Shown here: in pieces, positions 43,501-50,866 of the stretch | Layout of the letters: every line of letters begins with the position of its first letter | How positions within the stretch are numbered: the stretch's first letter is position 1 | Assembly (NCBI GenBank): GCA_964242595.1 | Contig: CAXTBC010000008.1 | Location: 12,702-76,701 of the forward strand | Source: BOG-908 sp964242595 | GTDB taxonomy: Bacteria > Pseudomonadota > Alphaproteobacteria > Acetobacterales > Acetobacteraceae | Reading direction: 5' to 3' | Length of the DNA: 64,000 nucleotides | Notes under the pieces: model-generated | Database searches by the model: none | What the model saw: only the letters and a program-made list of their open reading frames with translations | Told to the model about the DNA's origin: nothing | Program-made: the position numbers and the translations under genes

Positions 43501-46140
43501 GGTGAGCGCGCCCGACGCGGCCCCGCCCAGCGTGCCCACCTCCACGGAGGACGTGACGTCGGCGTTAACCGCGCCTCCGGCCAGCGTGAGGCTGCGGCAC
43601 AGCACGCCGGCATGCGCCTGGACGCCAAGCAGCGCGCCGGCGCCGCTGACGGCCAGCGTGCCGGCCACCGTGAGCTGCGCGCCGGTGCCGACGGCCAGCA
43701 GCTCGCCGCCGGCCACGCCGGCCTGGGCGGCGGTCAGGGTGGCAGCGGTGCCCAGCACCAGCGCGCCGCCTGCCGCCACGCCGAGCGCGCCGGTAGCAAA
43801 GGCGCCGGTGAGGATGATGTTGCCGCTGGCCGACAGGCTGGAGCAGGTACCCGGGCCAGTGACGTCCGCGAACGCGATGCCGCCGGGGCCCGCGAGGGTG
43901 ACCGGCGTCTGCGCGCCAGGCGGTGCGGTGGCGGCGGCACCCGTGGTGAGGTCGCTCCAGTAGGCCGCGTGCCCCCAACCGCCGCTGACCGGGTTGGTCC
44001 AGGCCAGCTGGTCGGTGCCTGTCTGCCCGCCGCTGCCGCCACCGCCGGTGGTGGCCGCCAGCGCGATCAGGCTGCCACCGGTGCCGTCCGGCGTCAGGAC
44101 GAAACGTTCGCCGGCGAAGCTGCCGGCCACGGCAAGCCGTGCGTCCACGGTGGTGCCGTAGGCCAGCAACAGGGTGCCGCCGCCGGTGCCGGCCACGAAC
44201 TGCAACGCAGTCAGCGGGCTGCCTTCGAGGTGGATCACGTCGCCCGCGACCAGGCCGGAGATGGTGCCAGAGGGCGCCGCACGCGGATCGGCGAAGGCCA
44301 GCACGGCGCCGGCGGCGGCCGAGCCGAGCAGGCTGATCGGCACCGCGGTGGCCGACATCAGCTCCAAGGTGGCGCCGGCAGCCACCGAGAGCGTGCCGGT
44401 GCCGCTGACGGCGCCGAGCGTGAGGGTGCCGCCGCTGGCCAGGATAGTGCCGTTGTCCACCACCGCGCCGAACGGGTTGACGCTGCCGTTGCCCGCCAGG
44501 GTGGCGCCTGCGTCCACGCTGACGGCGCCTAGGGCGGCGTGGCCGGCGGTGCCCACTTCCAGCGTGGCGGTGGGGTCGGTGACGATGCTGTCGCCCGAAC
44601 CGCCGCCCAGCGTGAGGCCGCCAGCCTGCACGCTGGCCCCGGACGTGACCAGCAGTGCCGCGACGGGCAGGCCCACGCCGGACAGCCCGCCGCCGAGGGA
44701 GAGGGTGCCGGCCACGTCCAGCGTGCACAGGCTGCCGGAGGCCGAAAGCGTGCCGTCCACCACGGAGGCGGCGGCGGCCTGTAACGTGGTGCCGGCTAGC
44801 AGGTCCAGCACGCCGGGCGCCGTGCCGGAAGCTGCGTTGACGCCCACCGCGAGCGTGCCGACGCTGCTGGCGCCGGAGAGTGCGACCTCGCCGCTGACGG
44901 TGAGCGCAGCAGCGTTTGCTGGCCCAGAGATGACGGTGAATGCGGTCTGTGCGGCGGCGATGGTGACCAGGTTGTTGGCACCCGGCGCGATGGCGGCCGG
45001 GCTGCTGCCCAGCGTCAGGTCGGCCCAATTGGCGGCCGTGCCCCACCCCCCGGCCTGGCCGCCGACCCAGGCGTAAGCGTCCGGTGCCGTGGTGCCGGGG
45101 CTGGGCGCGCCGCCACCCTGCGAGGCAGCGGCCAGCGTAACCAGCGTGCCGTCGGCGCCGTCCCCGGCGGTAAGGAACACGTCTCCCGCGTAACTGCCAG
45201 ACAGGTGCAAGGTGGCGGCGGCCTGGTTGCCGTAGAACAGCGTCAGCACGCCGCCTTGCGTGCCCTGCGCCTGGTAGGTGGCCGAGGAGATCAGGCTGCC
45301 GAGCACGTCGATGGCGTCGCCGGCGGCCAAGCCGGCGATGGTGCCGGCAGGCGCGTCGGCCTCGGCCTGCAGCGCCAGTGTGGCGTTGGCGCCGGCAAAA
45401 TCCACGCTCTGGCCGGCGCCGCACAGGCCCTGCAACCGCAGCGTGGCGCCGGCGCCGATCAGCAGCGTGCCGGTGCCTGACAACGCGCCCAGCGCCAGCG
45501 TGCCGCCCTGGGCGGCGATGGTGCCTGCGTTGGCCACGCTGCCGTAGGCGTCCGCGTTGCCCTGGCCGGACAGCAGGCCGCCGGCGTCCACCGTCAGCCG
45601 GCCGGCCTGGCCCTGGCCGGTGCCGCCCACCTCGAGCACGGACGCGGGATCGACATAGATCGCGTCCGCCGCCGCGCCGAGGAACAGGGAGGCTACCGAA
45701 GCTGTGCCGCCGCCGGTGACGTTGAGGTTGCCACTCGCCCCGCTGCCGCTGCCGCTGCCGAGCGACAGCGTGCCGGTCACCGACAAGCCGGCGCCCGCGC
45801 CCACGAGCAAGCTGCCGGAGGCCACGCCAACCGTGCCGGACTGCAGCGAGGCGCCGCGGCCGAGCTCAAGCAGGCCGCCGGAAGCAGCCTGGCCCAGCAT
45901 CAGGTCCGCAATGGAGAACACGCCAGAGAGCAGCGTGTTGCCGGTAAACACCGCGGCCGCCGCCTGGCCGGGGCCGGTGATCGTCTGCACGCCGGCGCCG
46001 GAAAGACCGCCCACCACGACGCTATCCTGCGCGCCAGGCACGACGGCAGAGACGCCGCCGTCCGTCGTATCTGCCCAGTTGGAGCTCAGACTCCATGCAC
46101 CACCCGCCGTTGAGAGCCACACGAAACTGCGCGATGCCAT
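40537..46140 (-). CDS. giant modular surface/secreted protein with four tandem modules
   Basis: The 1867-aa protein is very rich in Gly, Ala, Ser, Thr and Val. It starts MASRSFVWLSTAGGAWSLSS without a classical signal peptide. Four modules of about 350 residues start near residues 6, 350, 707 and 1045. Each opens with a Trp-rich unit (YAWVGGQAGGWGTAANWADL; YVWIGGQGSAWSTAANWQDV) and continues as short beta repeats with GTLAL/GNGSL-type motifs, as in beta-helical passenger domains. Residues about 1390-1867 are RTX-like in rhythm (GDGDTIDGGAGSSG, VHGSGNDTIITNNDA, GGLGNDLFLAGSG) and end GVANLTASSLTLK. The lack of a signal peptide and the C-terminal Gly/Asp repeats suggest type I secretion and an adhesin role (inference). 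No transporter genes are adjacent. Confidence 0.82.
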   Translation of the reverse strand: MASRSFVWLSTAGGAWSLSSNWADTTDGGVSAVVPGAQDSVVVGGLSGAGVQTITGPGQAAAAVFTGNTLLSGVFSIADLMLGQAASGGLLELGRGASLQSGTVGVASGSLLVGAGAGLSVTGTLSLGSGSGSGASGNLNVTGGGTASVASLFLGAAADAIYVDPASVLEVGGTGQGQAGRLTVDAGGLLSGQGNADAYGSVANAGTIAAQGGTLALGALSGTGTLLIGAGATLRLQGLCGAGQSVDFAGANATLALQAEADAPAGTIAGLAAGDAIDVLGSLISSATYQAQGTQGGVLTLFYGNQAAATLHLSGSYAGDVFLTAGDGADGTLVTLAAASQGGGAPSPGTTAPDAYAWVGGQAGGWGTAANWADLTLGSSPAAIAPGANNLVTIAAAQTAFTVISGPANAAALTVSGEVALSGASSVGTLAVGVNAASGTAPGVLDLLAGTTLQAAAASVVDGTLSASGSLCTLDVAGTLSLGGGLSGVGLPVAALLVTSGASVQAGGLTLGGGSGDSIVTDPTATLEVGTAGHAALGAVSVDAGATLAGNGSVNPFGAVVDNGTILASGGTLTLGAVSGTGTLSVAAGATLELMSATAVPISLLGSAAAGAVLAFADPRAAPSGTISGLVAGDVIHLEGSPLTALQFVAGTGGGTLLLAYGTTVDARLAVAGSFAGERFVLTPDGTGGSLIALAATTGGGGSGGQTGTDQLAWTNPVSGGWGHAAYWSDLTTGAAATAPPGAQTPVTLAGPGGIAFADVTGPGTCSSLSASGNIILTGAFATGALGVAAGGALVLGTAATLTAAQAGVAGGELLAVGTGAQLTVAGTLAVSGAGALLGVQAHAGVLCRSLTLAGGAVNADVTSSVEVGTLGGAASGALTIDAGAQASGNGSLNLAGPVIDNGVVSAQAGTLWLGAVSGSGSLAIGTAATLALAGADSCPVAFTGSGATLLLGGPAAPAGGISGFAAGDTIVVADTPIDSVAYQSSTSGTGTLTLGEAGHVVERLVLLGSYLGDVFAVQPDGTGAEVTVAAQGGTGQPTGTATPDAYVWIGGQGSAWSTAANWQDVTLGQSPAATAPGLNNMVSVAGDTGVALLLSGPADAASLSLTGTVALAGSFVTGTLALGMAGTPAVLALGSGSSVAAGTLAVLGAVALNGGTLNVATTAALGVAGGQASGGQGGVLDAVAGTVDLGALVLGGAGSAVVAGPSGTVEVGGAQGAASGCIQVDSGGLIQGAGSLTAASISDNGTIAAAGGTLVLGAVAGDGLLLVGVGAELALTGTAGAALTADFAGGGTLSLGSAALAQAPAIADFGAGDTIILSTALLGAAAATSATYAETAPGSGVLTVDAGTQTLAQLTLLGDQAGLAFTATGTSDGDITLTATPDNTSGQGDGFMTTSTSSYGTIVAANNLVASLVGVFSTDTLVDLQNVVDQNTTANQSTWEWVSAQGSLPSAASQVTPTSVEIVGPNAAPQTIQVLQTGYKALLLEGQENLSMTDGSVGGALLVGNAGADAIAVFGDGDTIDGGAGSSGTVFFARLAAGAAGTTTGHDVFVHGSGNDTIITNNDAAAVTTSGGHSEVFLGAPQNFGSSNDVVLDGADTVVCGQAAAVTDDNITVNAAVGLAGDVVFGPAAGVLNFVGGNTAATVVGGSGQIVMHGGAANNNLLWAGNSAVDYVGGSGSAVIVGGPNQTYVQGGAGPVTVFGGTGLGVYSGGAGSVFVVGHGASTVTAGTGVTVYVNGGANVSVAASTGADVYAGASTGNNIFQAGAGSETLWGGLGNDLFLAGSGQTGMVSGGGDDVFSFTDGLNNNATDSIYGFVPGQDMLQLNGYGSVAPQITHSGGSSFLHLQDGTQITVVGVANLTASSLTLK

Positions 46141-46255
46141 GCCGAACCCTCTCGCTTGCGGCGGGAGAGGACGTTTTGCACGCGCAACTCTTAATTGCAG
46201 GAAAACGTTGCGCTTGCAAGAAGATTGCGCATAGGTGCAGGCCCGAGTCGCGAAG

Positions 46256-46386
46256 GCAGGCAAGGCCTTCTTTTTCGAGAAAAGAAGCAAAAGGTTTTGT
46301 TCGTTGGGACGCGTTTACCCGGGAACATCCGACAGGGAGCAAAGCTTTTTGGTTCTTTTTCTCGAAAAAGAACTCCTTGCCTTGCC
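46256..46386. repeat. family A palindromic repeat, full copy
   Basis: Arms aaggccttctttttcgagaa and ggttctttttctcgaaaaag with the centre gggacgcg...catccgacaggg. It lies between the divergent giant protein gene and egtB. Confidence 0.9.
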
Positions 46387-46449
46387 TTCCCTCGCAGCCC
46401 CACAGGGAACCGCCCCGGCCGCATCCCCGTTGAGCGCCCCGGAGGAACC

Positions 46450-47679
46450 ATGACAGCAACGCCGCGCCGCGCGTCCGATCGCGCCGCATCCTCGCCAGCC
46501 CTGGCGCGCGCCTATGCCGAGGTCCGCGGGCACACGGAATTGCTGGCCGAGGCGCTCTCGCCGGAAGACCAGTGCGTGCAATCCATGCCCGACGCCAGCC
46601 CGGCCAAGTGGCACCGCGCGCACACAACCTGGTTCTTCGAAACCTTCGTGGCCACCCCCTACATAGCCGGCTACACGCCGTTCGATCCGCGCTTCGGATT
46701 CCTGTTCAACTCGTATTACGAGACGGTGGGCGCGCGGCACCCGCGACCGGCGCGCGGGCTGCTGACCCGCCCGAGCGCCGACGAGGTGGGTGCCTACCGC
46801 CGCGCGGTGGACACCGCCGTGCTGGGCTGGATCGGCCAGGCGCCTGCCGAGGCGGTGCGCCTGGTAGAACTGGGGTTGCACCACGAGCAGCAGCACCAGG
46901 AGCTGCTGGTGACCGACATCATGCACGTGCTGGCGCAGAGCCCGCTGATGGGTGCCGCCATCCCGGGCTGGCGTGAGCCGGCCCCGGCGCCCGGGCCCGC
47001 CCGGTTCGTCAGCTTGCCCGGCGGTATCGACGCGATCGGCCATCGCGAGGCGGGCGGAGCATTCTGCTTCGATAACGAGACTCCGCGCCACCGCGTGCTG
47101 CTGGCGCCGTGCCAATTGGCGACCCGCCTGGTGCGCAATGCCGAGTACCTGGCGTTTATGGAGGAGGGCGGCTACCGCCAGCCCACATTGTGGATGGCCG
47201 ACGGGTGGGAGCACGTCAAACAGGAGGGCTGGGACGCGCCGTTCTATTGGCGTCGCGAGGCGCCGGACGCGCCCTGGCGGCAGATGACGCCGGGCGGTAT
47301 GGCGGATATCGACCCGGACGCGCCGGTGCGCCACATCAGCTGGTACGAGGCTGACGCTTACGCGCGCTGGGAAGGCTCGCGTCTGCCCACCGAGGCCGAG
47401 CTGGAGGTGGCGCACGCGCTAAGCGGTCCGGACACTCTGGCCGAGCTGACAGGCCATGTTTGGCAATGGACCAACAGCGCCTACCTGCCCTACCCCGGCT
47501 TCCGCGCGGCACCCGGCGCGGTGGGCGAGTACAACGGCAAATTCATGATCAACGCCATGGTGCTGCGTGGCAGCTCGATGGCCACGCCGGCGGGCCACAC
47601 ACGGCCGACATACCGCAACTTCTTTCATCCCTCGAAGCGCTGGCAGTTCTCCGGCCTTCGCCTGGCGCGCGACGTCTAG
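46450..47679 (+). CDS. egtB: ergothioneine biosynthesis sulfoxide synthase EgtB
   Basis: The 409-aa non-haem iron enzyme joins a thiol donor to hercynine. The N-terminal DinB-like domain supplies the iron ligands: His55 in AKWHRAHTTWFFETF, and His145/His149 in HHEQQHQELL (HxxxHxE). The C-terminal formylglycine-generating-enzyme-like domain contains FCFDNETPRHRV, VRHISWYEADAYARW and GHVWQWTNSAYLPYPGF, ending RWQFSGLRLARDV. A strong GGAGGA ribosome binding site sits 3 bases before the ATG at 46450. egtD follows after 40 bp. The thiol donor (cysteine or gamma-glutamylcysteine) cannot be decided here. Confidence 0.94.
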   Translation: MTATPRRASDRAASSPALARAYAEVRGHTELLAEALSPEDQCVQSMPDASPAKWHRAHTTWFFETFVATPYIAGYTPFDPRFGFLFNSYYETVGARHPRPARGLLTRPSADEVGAYRRAVDTAVLGWIGQAPAEAVRLVELGLHHEQQHQELLVTDIMHVLAQSPLMGAAIPGWREPAPAPGPARFVSLPGGIDAIGHREAGGAFCFDNETPRHRVLLAPCQLATRLVRNAEYLAFMEEGGYRQPTLWMADGWEHVKQEGWDAPFYWRREAPDAPWRQMTPGGMADIDPDAPVRHISWYEADAYARWEGSRLPTEAELEVAHALSGPDTLAELTGHVWQWTNSAYLPYPGFRAAPGAVGEYNGKFMINAMVLRGSSMATPAGHTRPTYRNFFHPSKRWQFSGLRLARDV

Positions 47680-47719
47680 GCCGTTCGCGCGGGCCCGACC
47701 TCAGGAGTAACTCCACGCC

Positions 47720-48667
47720 ATGCTGGATGCCACGATCATCAGCTCCGACGTTACCGGGGCTGCACTGGCGGGCCTGACGGCCACGCCCAAGACATTGCCG
47801 CCCTTCCTGTTCTACGATGAGGCCGGCGTAGCGCTCTTCGAGGCGATCACCCGGCTGCCGGAATACTACCTGACGCGCACCGAGCTGGCGCTGCTAGGCC
47901 AAGTGGCGCCCGAGATCGCCGCCTTGGCCGCCCCGGGCAGCGTGCTGGTGGAGTACGGCGCCAGCGACGAAGGCAAGGCCGCGATCCTGCTGGACGCAGC
48001 CCCCGGCCGGTTCGACGCCTACCTGCCGATCGACGTGGCCGGCAGTGCGCTGGACGTGATGATGGAACGCCTGCGCGTCAGCCGTCCCGCACTGCAGGTG
48101 AACCCGTTCTGCGCAGATTTTCTGCGGCCGATCACCCTTCCGGACAGCGTGGACGGCTTGCCACGCTTCGGTTTCTTCCCCGGTTCGACCATCGGCAACC
48201 TGGAGCCGGCTGGCGCGCGGGCCTTCCTGGGCGAAGCGGCGCGCACGCTGGGCGCGGGCGCCTGGCTGGTGGTGGGTGTTGACCTGCGCAAGGACCCTGG
48301 CGTGCTGATCCCTGCCTACGACGACGCGGCCGGGGTGACGGCCGCGTTCAACCTCAACCTGCTGCACCGCCTCAACCGCGAGGCGGCGGCCGATTTCGAC
48401 GTCACCGGCTTCCGCCATAAGGCGATCTGGAACGACGCGGACAGCCGCATCGAGATGCACCTGCAGAGCCTGCGGCCGCAGACGGTGCGCCTGTCCGGCA
48501 TCGACATCGCGTTCGCCCAGGACGAGACGATCCACACCGAGAACAGCACCAAGCACAGCGTCGAAGGCTTCCGGGCGCTGGCGGACTCCGCCGGGTGGCG
48601 GCCACGCCAGGTTTGGACGGATGCCGCGAGCCTGTTCTCCATCCACGCCCTGCAGGCCGCAGGATGA
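47720..48667 (+). CDS. egtD: L-histidine N-alpha-methyltransferase EgtD
   Basis: The 315-aa SAM-dependent enzyme trimethylates histidine to hercynine, the first step of ergothioneine synthesis. Features are PPFLFYDEAGVALFEAIT and LPEYYLTRTELALL near the N-terminus, the SAM-binding VLVEYGASDEGKAAILLDA (an alphaproteobacterial variant of the GSGSSxKT loop), FFPGSTIGNLEPAGARAFL and VVGVDLRKDPGVLIPAYDD. The C-terminal TIHTENSTKHSVEGFRALA block is the histidine-binding family signature. It is co-directional with egtB and overlaps a small downstream gene (ATGA). Confidence 0.96.
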   Translation: MLDATIISSDVTGAALAGLTATPKTLPPFLFYDEAGVALFEAITRLPEYYLTRTELALLGQVAPEIAALAAPGSVLVEYGASDEGKAAILLDAAPGRFDAYLPIDVAGSALDVMMERLRVSRPALQVNPFCADFLRPITLPDSVDGLPRFGFFPGSTIGNLEPAGARAFLGEAARTLGAGAWLVVGVDLRKDPGVLIPAYDDAAGVTAAFNLNLLHRLNREAAADFDVTGFRHKAIWNDADSRIEMHLQSLRPQTVRLSGIDIAFAQDETIHTENSTKHSVEGFRALADSAGWRPRQVWTDAASLFSIHALQAAG

Positions 48668-48894
48668 AGCCGGCTCGGCGCGCGCACGCCCACGCGGCGG
48701 ACCTGCGCGTGTGGGTGGCCCTGGCGGCAGGGCTGCTTCTAGCCACCGCGGCCCTGGCCGACCCGCCGCCGGTGATCCACCCGCCAGCCCGCGTGGATCC
48801 CGGCATCCAGGTGAAGCCGAAAACAGTCACCATACCGCACACGGTGGTGAGACCGCCGGTGCGGCATGGCGACATGGTGGTAGTGCCGAAGTAA
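48664..48894 (+). CDS. small secreted proline-rich protein
   Basis: The 76-aa protein has an N-terminal hydrophobic segment (VWVALAAGLLLATAALA) that looks like a signal peptide with cleavage near ALA-DPP. A short mature part follows, with PPPVIHPPARVDPGIQVKPK and ending RHGDMVVVPK. The start ATG overlaps the egtD stop (ATGA) and follows AGG, so it is probably translated with egtD. I recall similar small periplasmic proteins with VDPGIQ..P and MVVPK patterns in Acetobacteraceae, but no function is known. Confidence 0.7.
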   Translation: MKPARRAHAHAADLRVWVALAAGLLLATAALADPPPVIHPPARVDPGIQVKPKTVTIPHTVVRPPVRHGDMVVVPK

Positions 48895-48936
48895 TAGACT
48901 GCTGCGGGTCTGGGACCTCAACGCCCAAGTGGGGTT

Positions 48937-48962
48937 CCCGGGGCAGAGCCCCGGGTCTTTTT
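48937..48962 (+). terminator. rho-independent terminator of egt operon (family B fragment)
   Basis: CCCGGGGC-AGA-GCCCCGGG forms a perfect 8-bp GC stem with a 3-base loop, directly followed by TCTTTTT. It lies 43 bases after the small secreted protein gene. The surrounding bases 48905-48962 match a family B core, so the terminator appears to be made from repeat sequence. Confidence 0.85.
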
Positions 48963-49285
48963 CACACTTTTCGGTTAGATTTGGCTGGCGTCAGCCGCCG
49001 TTCGCCCTGGTCGCTGAACCGGTCCGGGAACTCGCCAAGATTGTCCTGGATGGATGCCTCCTCGACGATCTGCACCCGGTCCGGATTGGCCCCGGGCAGG
49101 CTCGCCGGGTTGGGCAACTGGCCAGCGTTGCCGCTCTGCTCCATCCCGACCAGCTCCTGAGCGCGCTCCCAGTACTCGTCGTGCCGGCCGTGCGGACCGC
49201 CATCGGCTTGCCACAAATGATAGGCACGCTCGCGTATCCGCTGCTGGCGGCCCTCGTCGCTGTCGTCGAGCGGGTTGTCCGACAT
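48962..49285 (-). CDS. DUF2934-like protein
   Basis: The 107-aa protein begins MSDNPLDDSDEGRQQRIRER, followed by AYHLWQADGGPHGRHDEYWE and RAQELVG. This is the short IRERAYxLWEADGxPxGR..YW.RA motif of DUF2934, found in many alphaproteobacteria. The second half is polar and probably disordered. Start ATG at 49285; the stop is convergent with the egt terminator. Function unknown. Confidence 0.82.
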   Translation of the reverse strand: MSDNPLDDSDEGRQQRIRERAYHLWQADGGPHGRHDEYWERAQELVGMEQSGNAGQLPNPASLPGANPDRVQIVEEASIQDNLGEFPDRFSDQGERRLTPAKSNRKV

Positions 49286-49416
49286 GGCTGGCTTCTCCTG
49301 GGTATTGGCCCTGCGACAACGTTGGCCTGGAACGCGCGTTCGCAAGCTGGACGATTTGGCGGCGCAGGCTGAATATCGTGATCAGCGGGCAAGGCGCACC
49401 GCGGGAGACGAGAACG

Positions 49417-50736
49417 ATGGATGCGCAGGTGGCCACCAACAGCCTGGATGCCTTCTGGATGCCGTTCACGGCCAACCGGCAGTTCAAGGCCGCGCCTCGC
49501 CTGCTCGTGGGTGCCAAGGACATGCACTACACCACCCACGACGGCCGCCAGGTGCTCGACGGCGCCGCCGGGCTGTGGTGCGTCAACGCCGGGCATTGCC
49601 GGCCGCGCATCGTGGCGGCCATCCAGCACCAGGCCGCGCAGATGGACTTCGCGCCTGCCTTCCAGATGGGCAACCCGCTGGCCTTCGAGGCGGCGGCCCG
49701 GCTTTCGGCCATGTTGCCGGACGGGCTGGAGCACGTGTTCTACACCAACTCCGGCTCCGAGGCGGTCGACACCGCGCTCAAGATCGCGCTGGCCTATCAC
49801 CGCATGCGCGGCGAGGGTACCCGCACGCGGCTGATCGGGCGCGAGCGCGGCTACCACGGCGTGGGCTTCGGCGGTATCTCGGTAGGCGGCATCGGCCCGA
49901 ACCGGCGTCACTTCGGCACCATGCTACCCGGCGTGGACCACCTGCCCCACACCCACGACCTGGCGCGCAACGCCTTCAGCGCCGGCCAGCCGCTGCACGG
50001 CGCCGAACTGGCCGACAACCTGGAGCGCATCGTGGCGCTGCACGACCCGAGCACGGTCGCCGCGGTGATCGTCGAGCCGCTGGCCGGCTCCACCGGCGTG
50101 CTGGTGCCGCCGGTGGGCTACCTGGAACGCCTGCGGGAGATCTGCACGCGGCACGGCATCCTGCTGATCTTCGACGAGGTGATCAGCGGCTTCGGCCGCC
50201 TCGGCTCGCCCTTCGCGATCGACCGTTTCGGCGTGGTGCCCGACCTGGTGTGCCTGGCGAAAGGCATCACCAACGCCACCGTGCCGATGGGCGCCGTGGT
50301 GGCCAGCAGCGCGGTGCACGAGGCGTTCATGGCCGGGCCCGCAGGCATCGAGTTCTTCCACGGCTACACCTACTCGTCGCACGTGCTGGCCTGCGCCGCC
50401 TCGATCGCCACGCTGGACACCTACCGCGACGAAGGCCTGTTCGAACGCGCCGCCGAGCTCTCGCCGTGTTTCGAGGAGGCGGCGCACAGCCTGCGCGGCC
50501 TCGACCACGTGGTCGACATACGCAATTTGGGCCTGGTGGCCGGCATCGAGCTGGCGCCGCGCCCCGGTGCCGCCGGCGCGCGGGGCTACGAGGTGTTCGT
50601 GGCGTGCTACGAGGCAGGCGTCCTGGTGCGGGCCACGGGCGACACGCTGGCCATCTCGCCGCCGCTTATCATCAGCCGCGCGCAGATCGACGAGGTGTTC
50701 GGGACGTTGCGCACGGCGATCGAAAACATAAAGTAA
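49417..50736 (+). CDS. class III aminotransferase (beta-alanine/omega-amino acid:pyruvate type)
   Basis: The 439-aa PLP enzyme opens MDAQVATNSLDAFWMPFTAN, the N-terminus typical of beta-alanine-pyruvate transaminases. The family blocks include FYTNSGSEAVDTALKIALAY, RGYHGVGFGGISVGGI, IFDEVISGFGRLGSPFA and the PLP lysine Lys282 in LVCLAKGITNATVPMGAV. It transfers the amino group from an omega-amino acid to pyruvate; the exact donor is not certain. Start ATG at 49417. The TAA stop is the first triplet of a family A repeat boundary (taagcaag). Confidence 0.92.
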   Translation: MDAQVATNSLDAFWMPFTANRQFKAAPRLLVGAKDMHYTTHDGRQVLDGAAGLWCVNAGHCRPRIVAAIQHQAAQMDFAPAFQMGNPLAFEAAARLSAMLPDGLEHVFYTNSGSEAVDTALKIALAYHRMRGEGTRTRLIGRERGYHGVGFGGISVGGIGPNRRHFGTMLPGVDHLPHTHDLARNAFSAGQPLHGAELADNLERIVALHDPSTVAAVIVEPLAGSTGVLVPPVGYLERLREICTRHGILLIFDEVISGFGRLGSPFAIDRFGVVPDLVCLAKGITNATVPMGAVVASSAVHEAFMAGPAGIEFFHGYTYSSHVLACAASIATLDTYRDEGLFERAAELSPCFEEAAHSLRGLDHVVDIRNLGLVAGIELAPRPGAAGARGYEVFVACYEAGVLVRATGDTLAISPPLIISRAQIDEVFGTLRTAIENIK

Positions 50737-50866
50737 GCAAGCACTTCTTTTTTGAAAAAAAGAAGCAAAAAACTTTTATCCGTTCGGGCGGGGCTGGGTC
50801 ACCGAAGCGCCTTCAGGGATAAAAGTTTCTTGGTTCTTTTTCTCAAAAAAGAACCGCTTGCCTGCC
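50734..50866. repeat. family A repeat that encodes the C-terminus of the MFS gene
   Basis: taagcaagcacttctttttt begins at the aminotransferase stop; the other arm is ggttctttttctcaaaaaag. The minus-strand MFS frame runs through the right arm and centre and stops within the repeat at 50776. Confidence 0.9.

Noticed and set aside
40501..44532. Very long open frame (1343 codons) on the plus strand opposite the giant modular protein
   Set aside because: It is a mirror frame caused by high GC and biased third positions. The product is low-complexity Arg/Ala/Gly/His with no domain, while the minus strand gives a coherent repeat protein.
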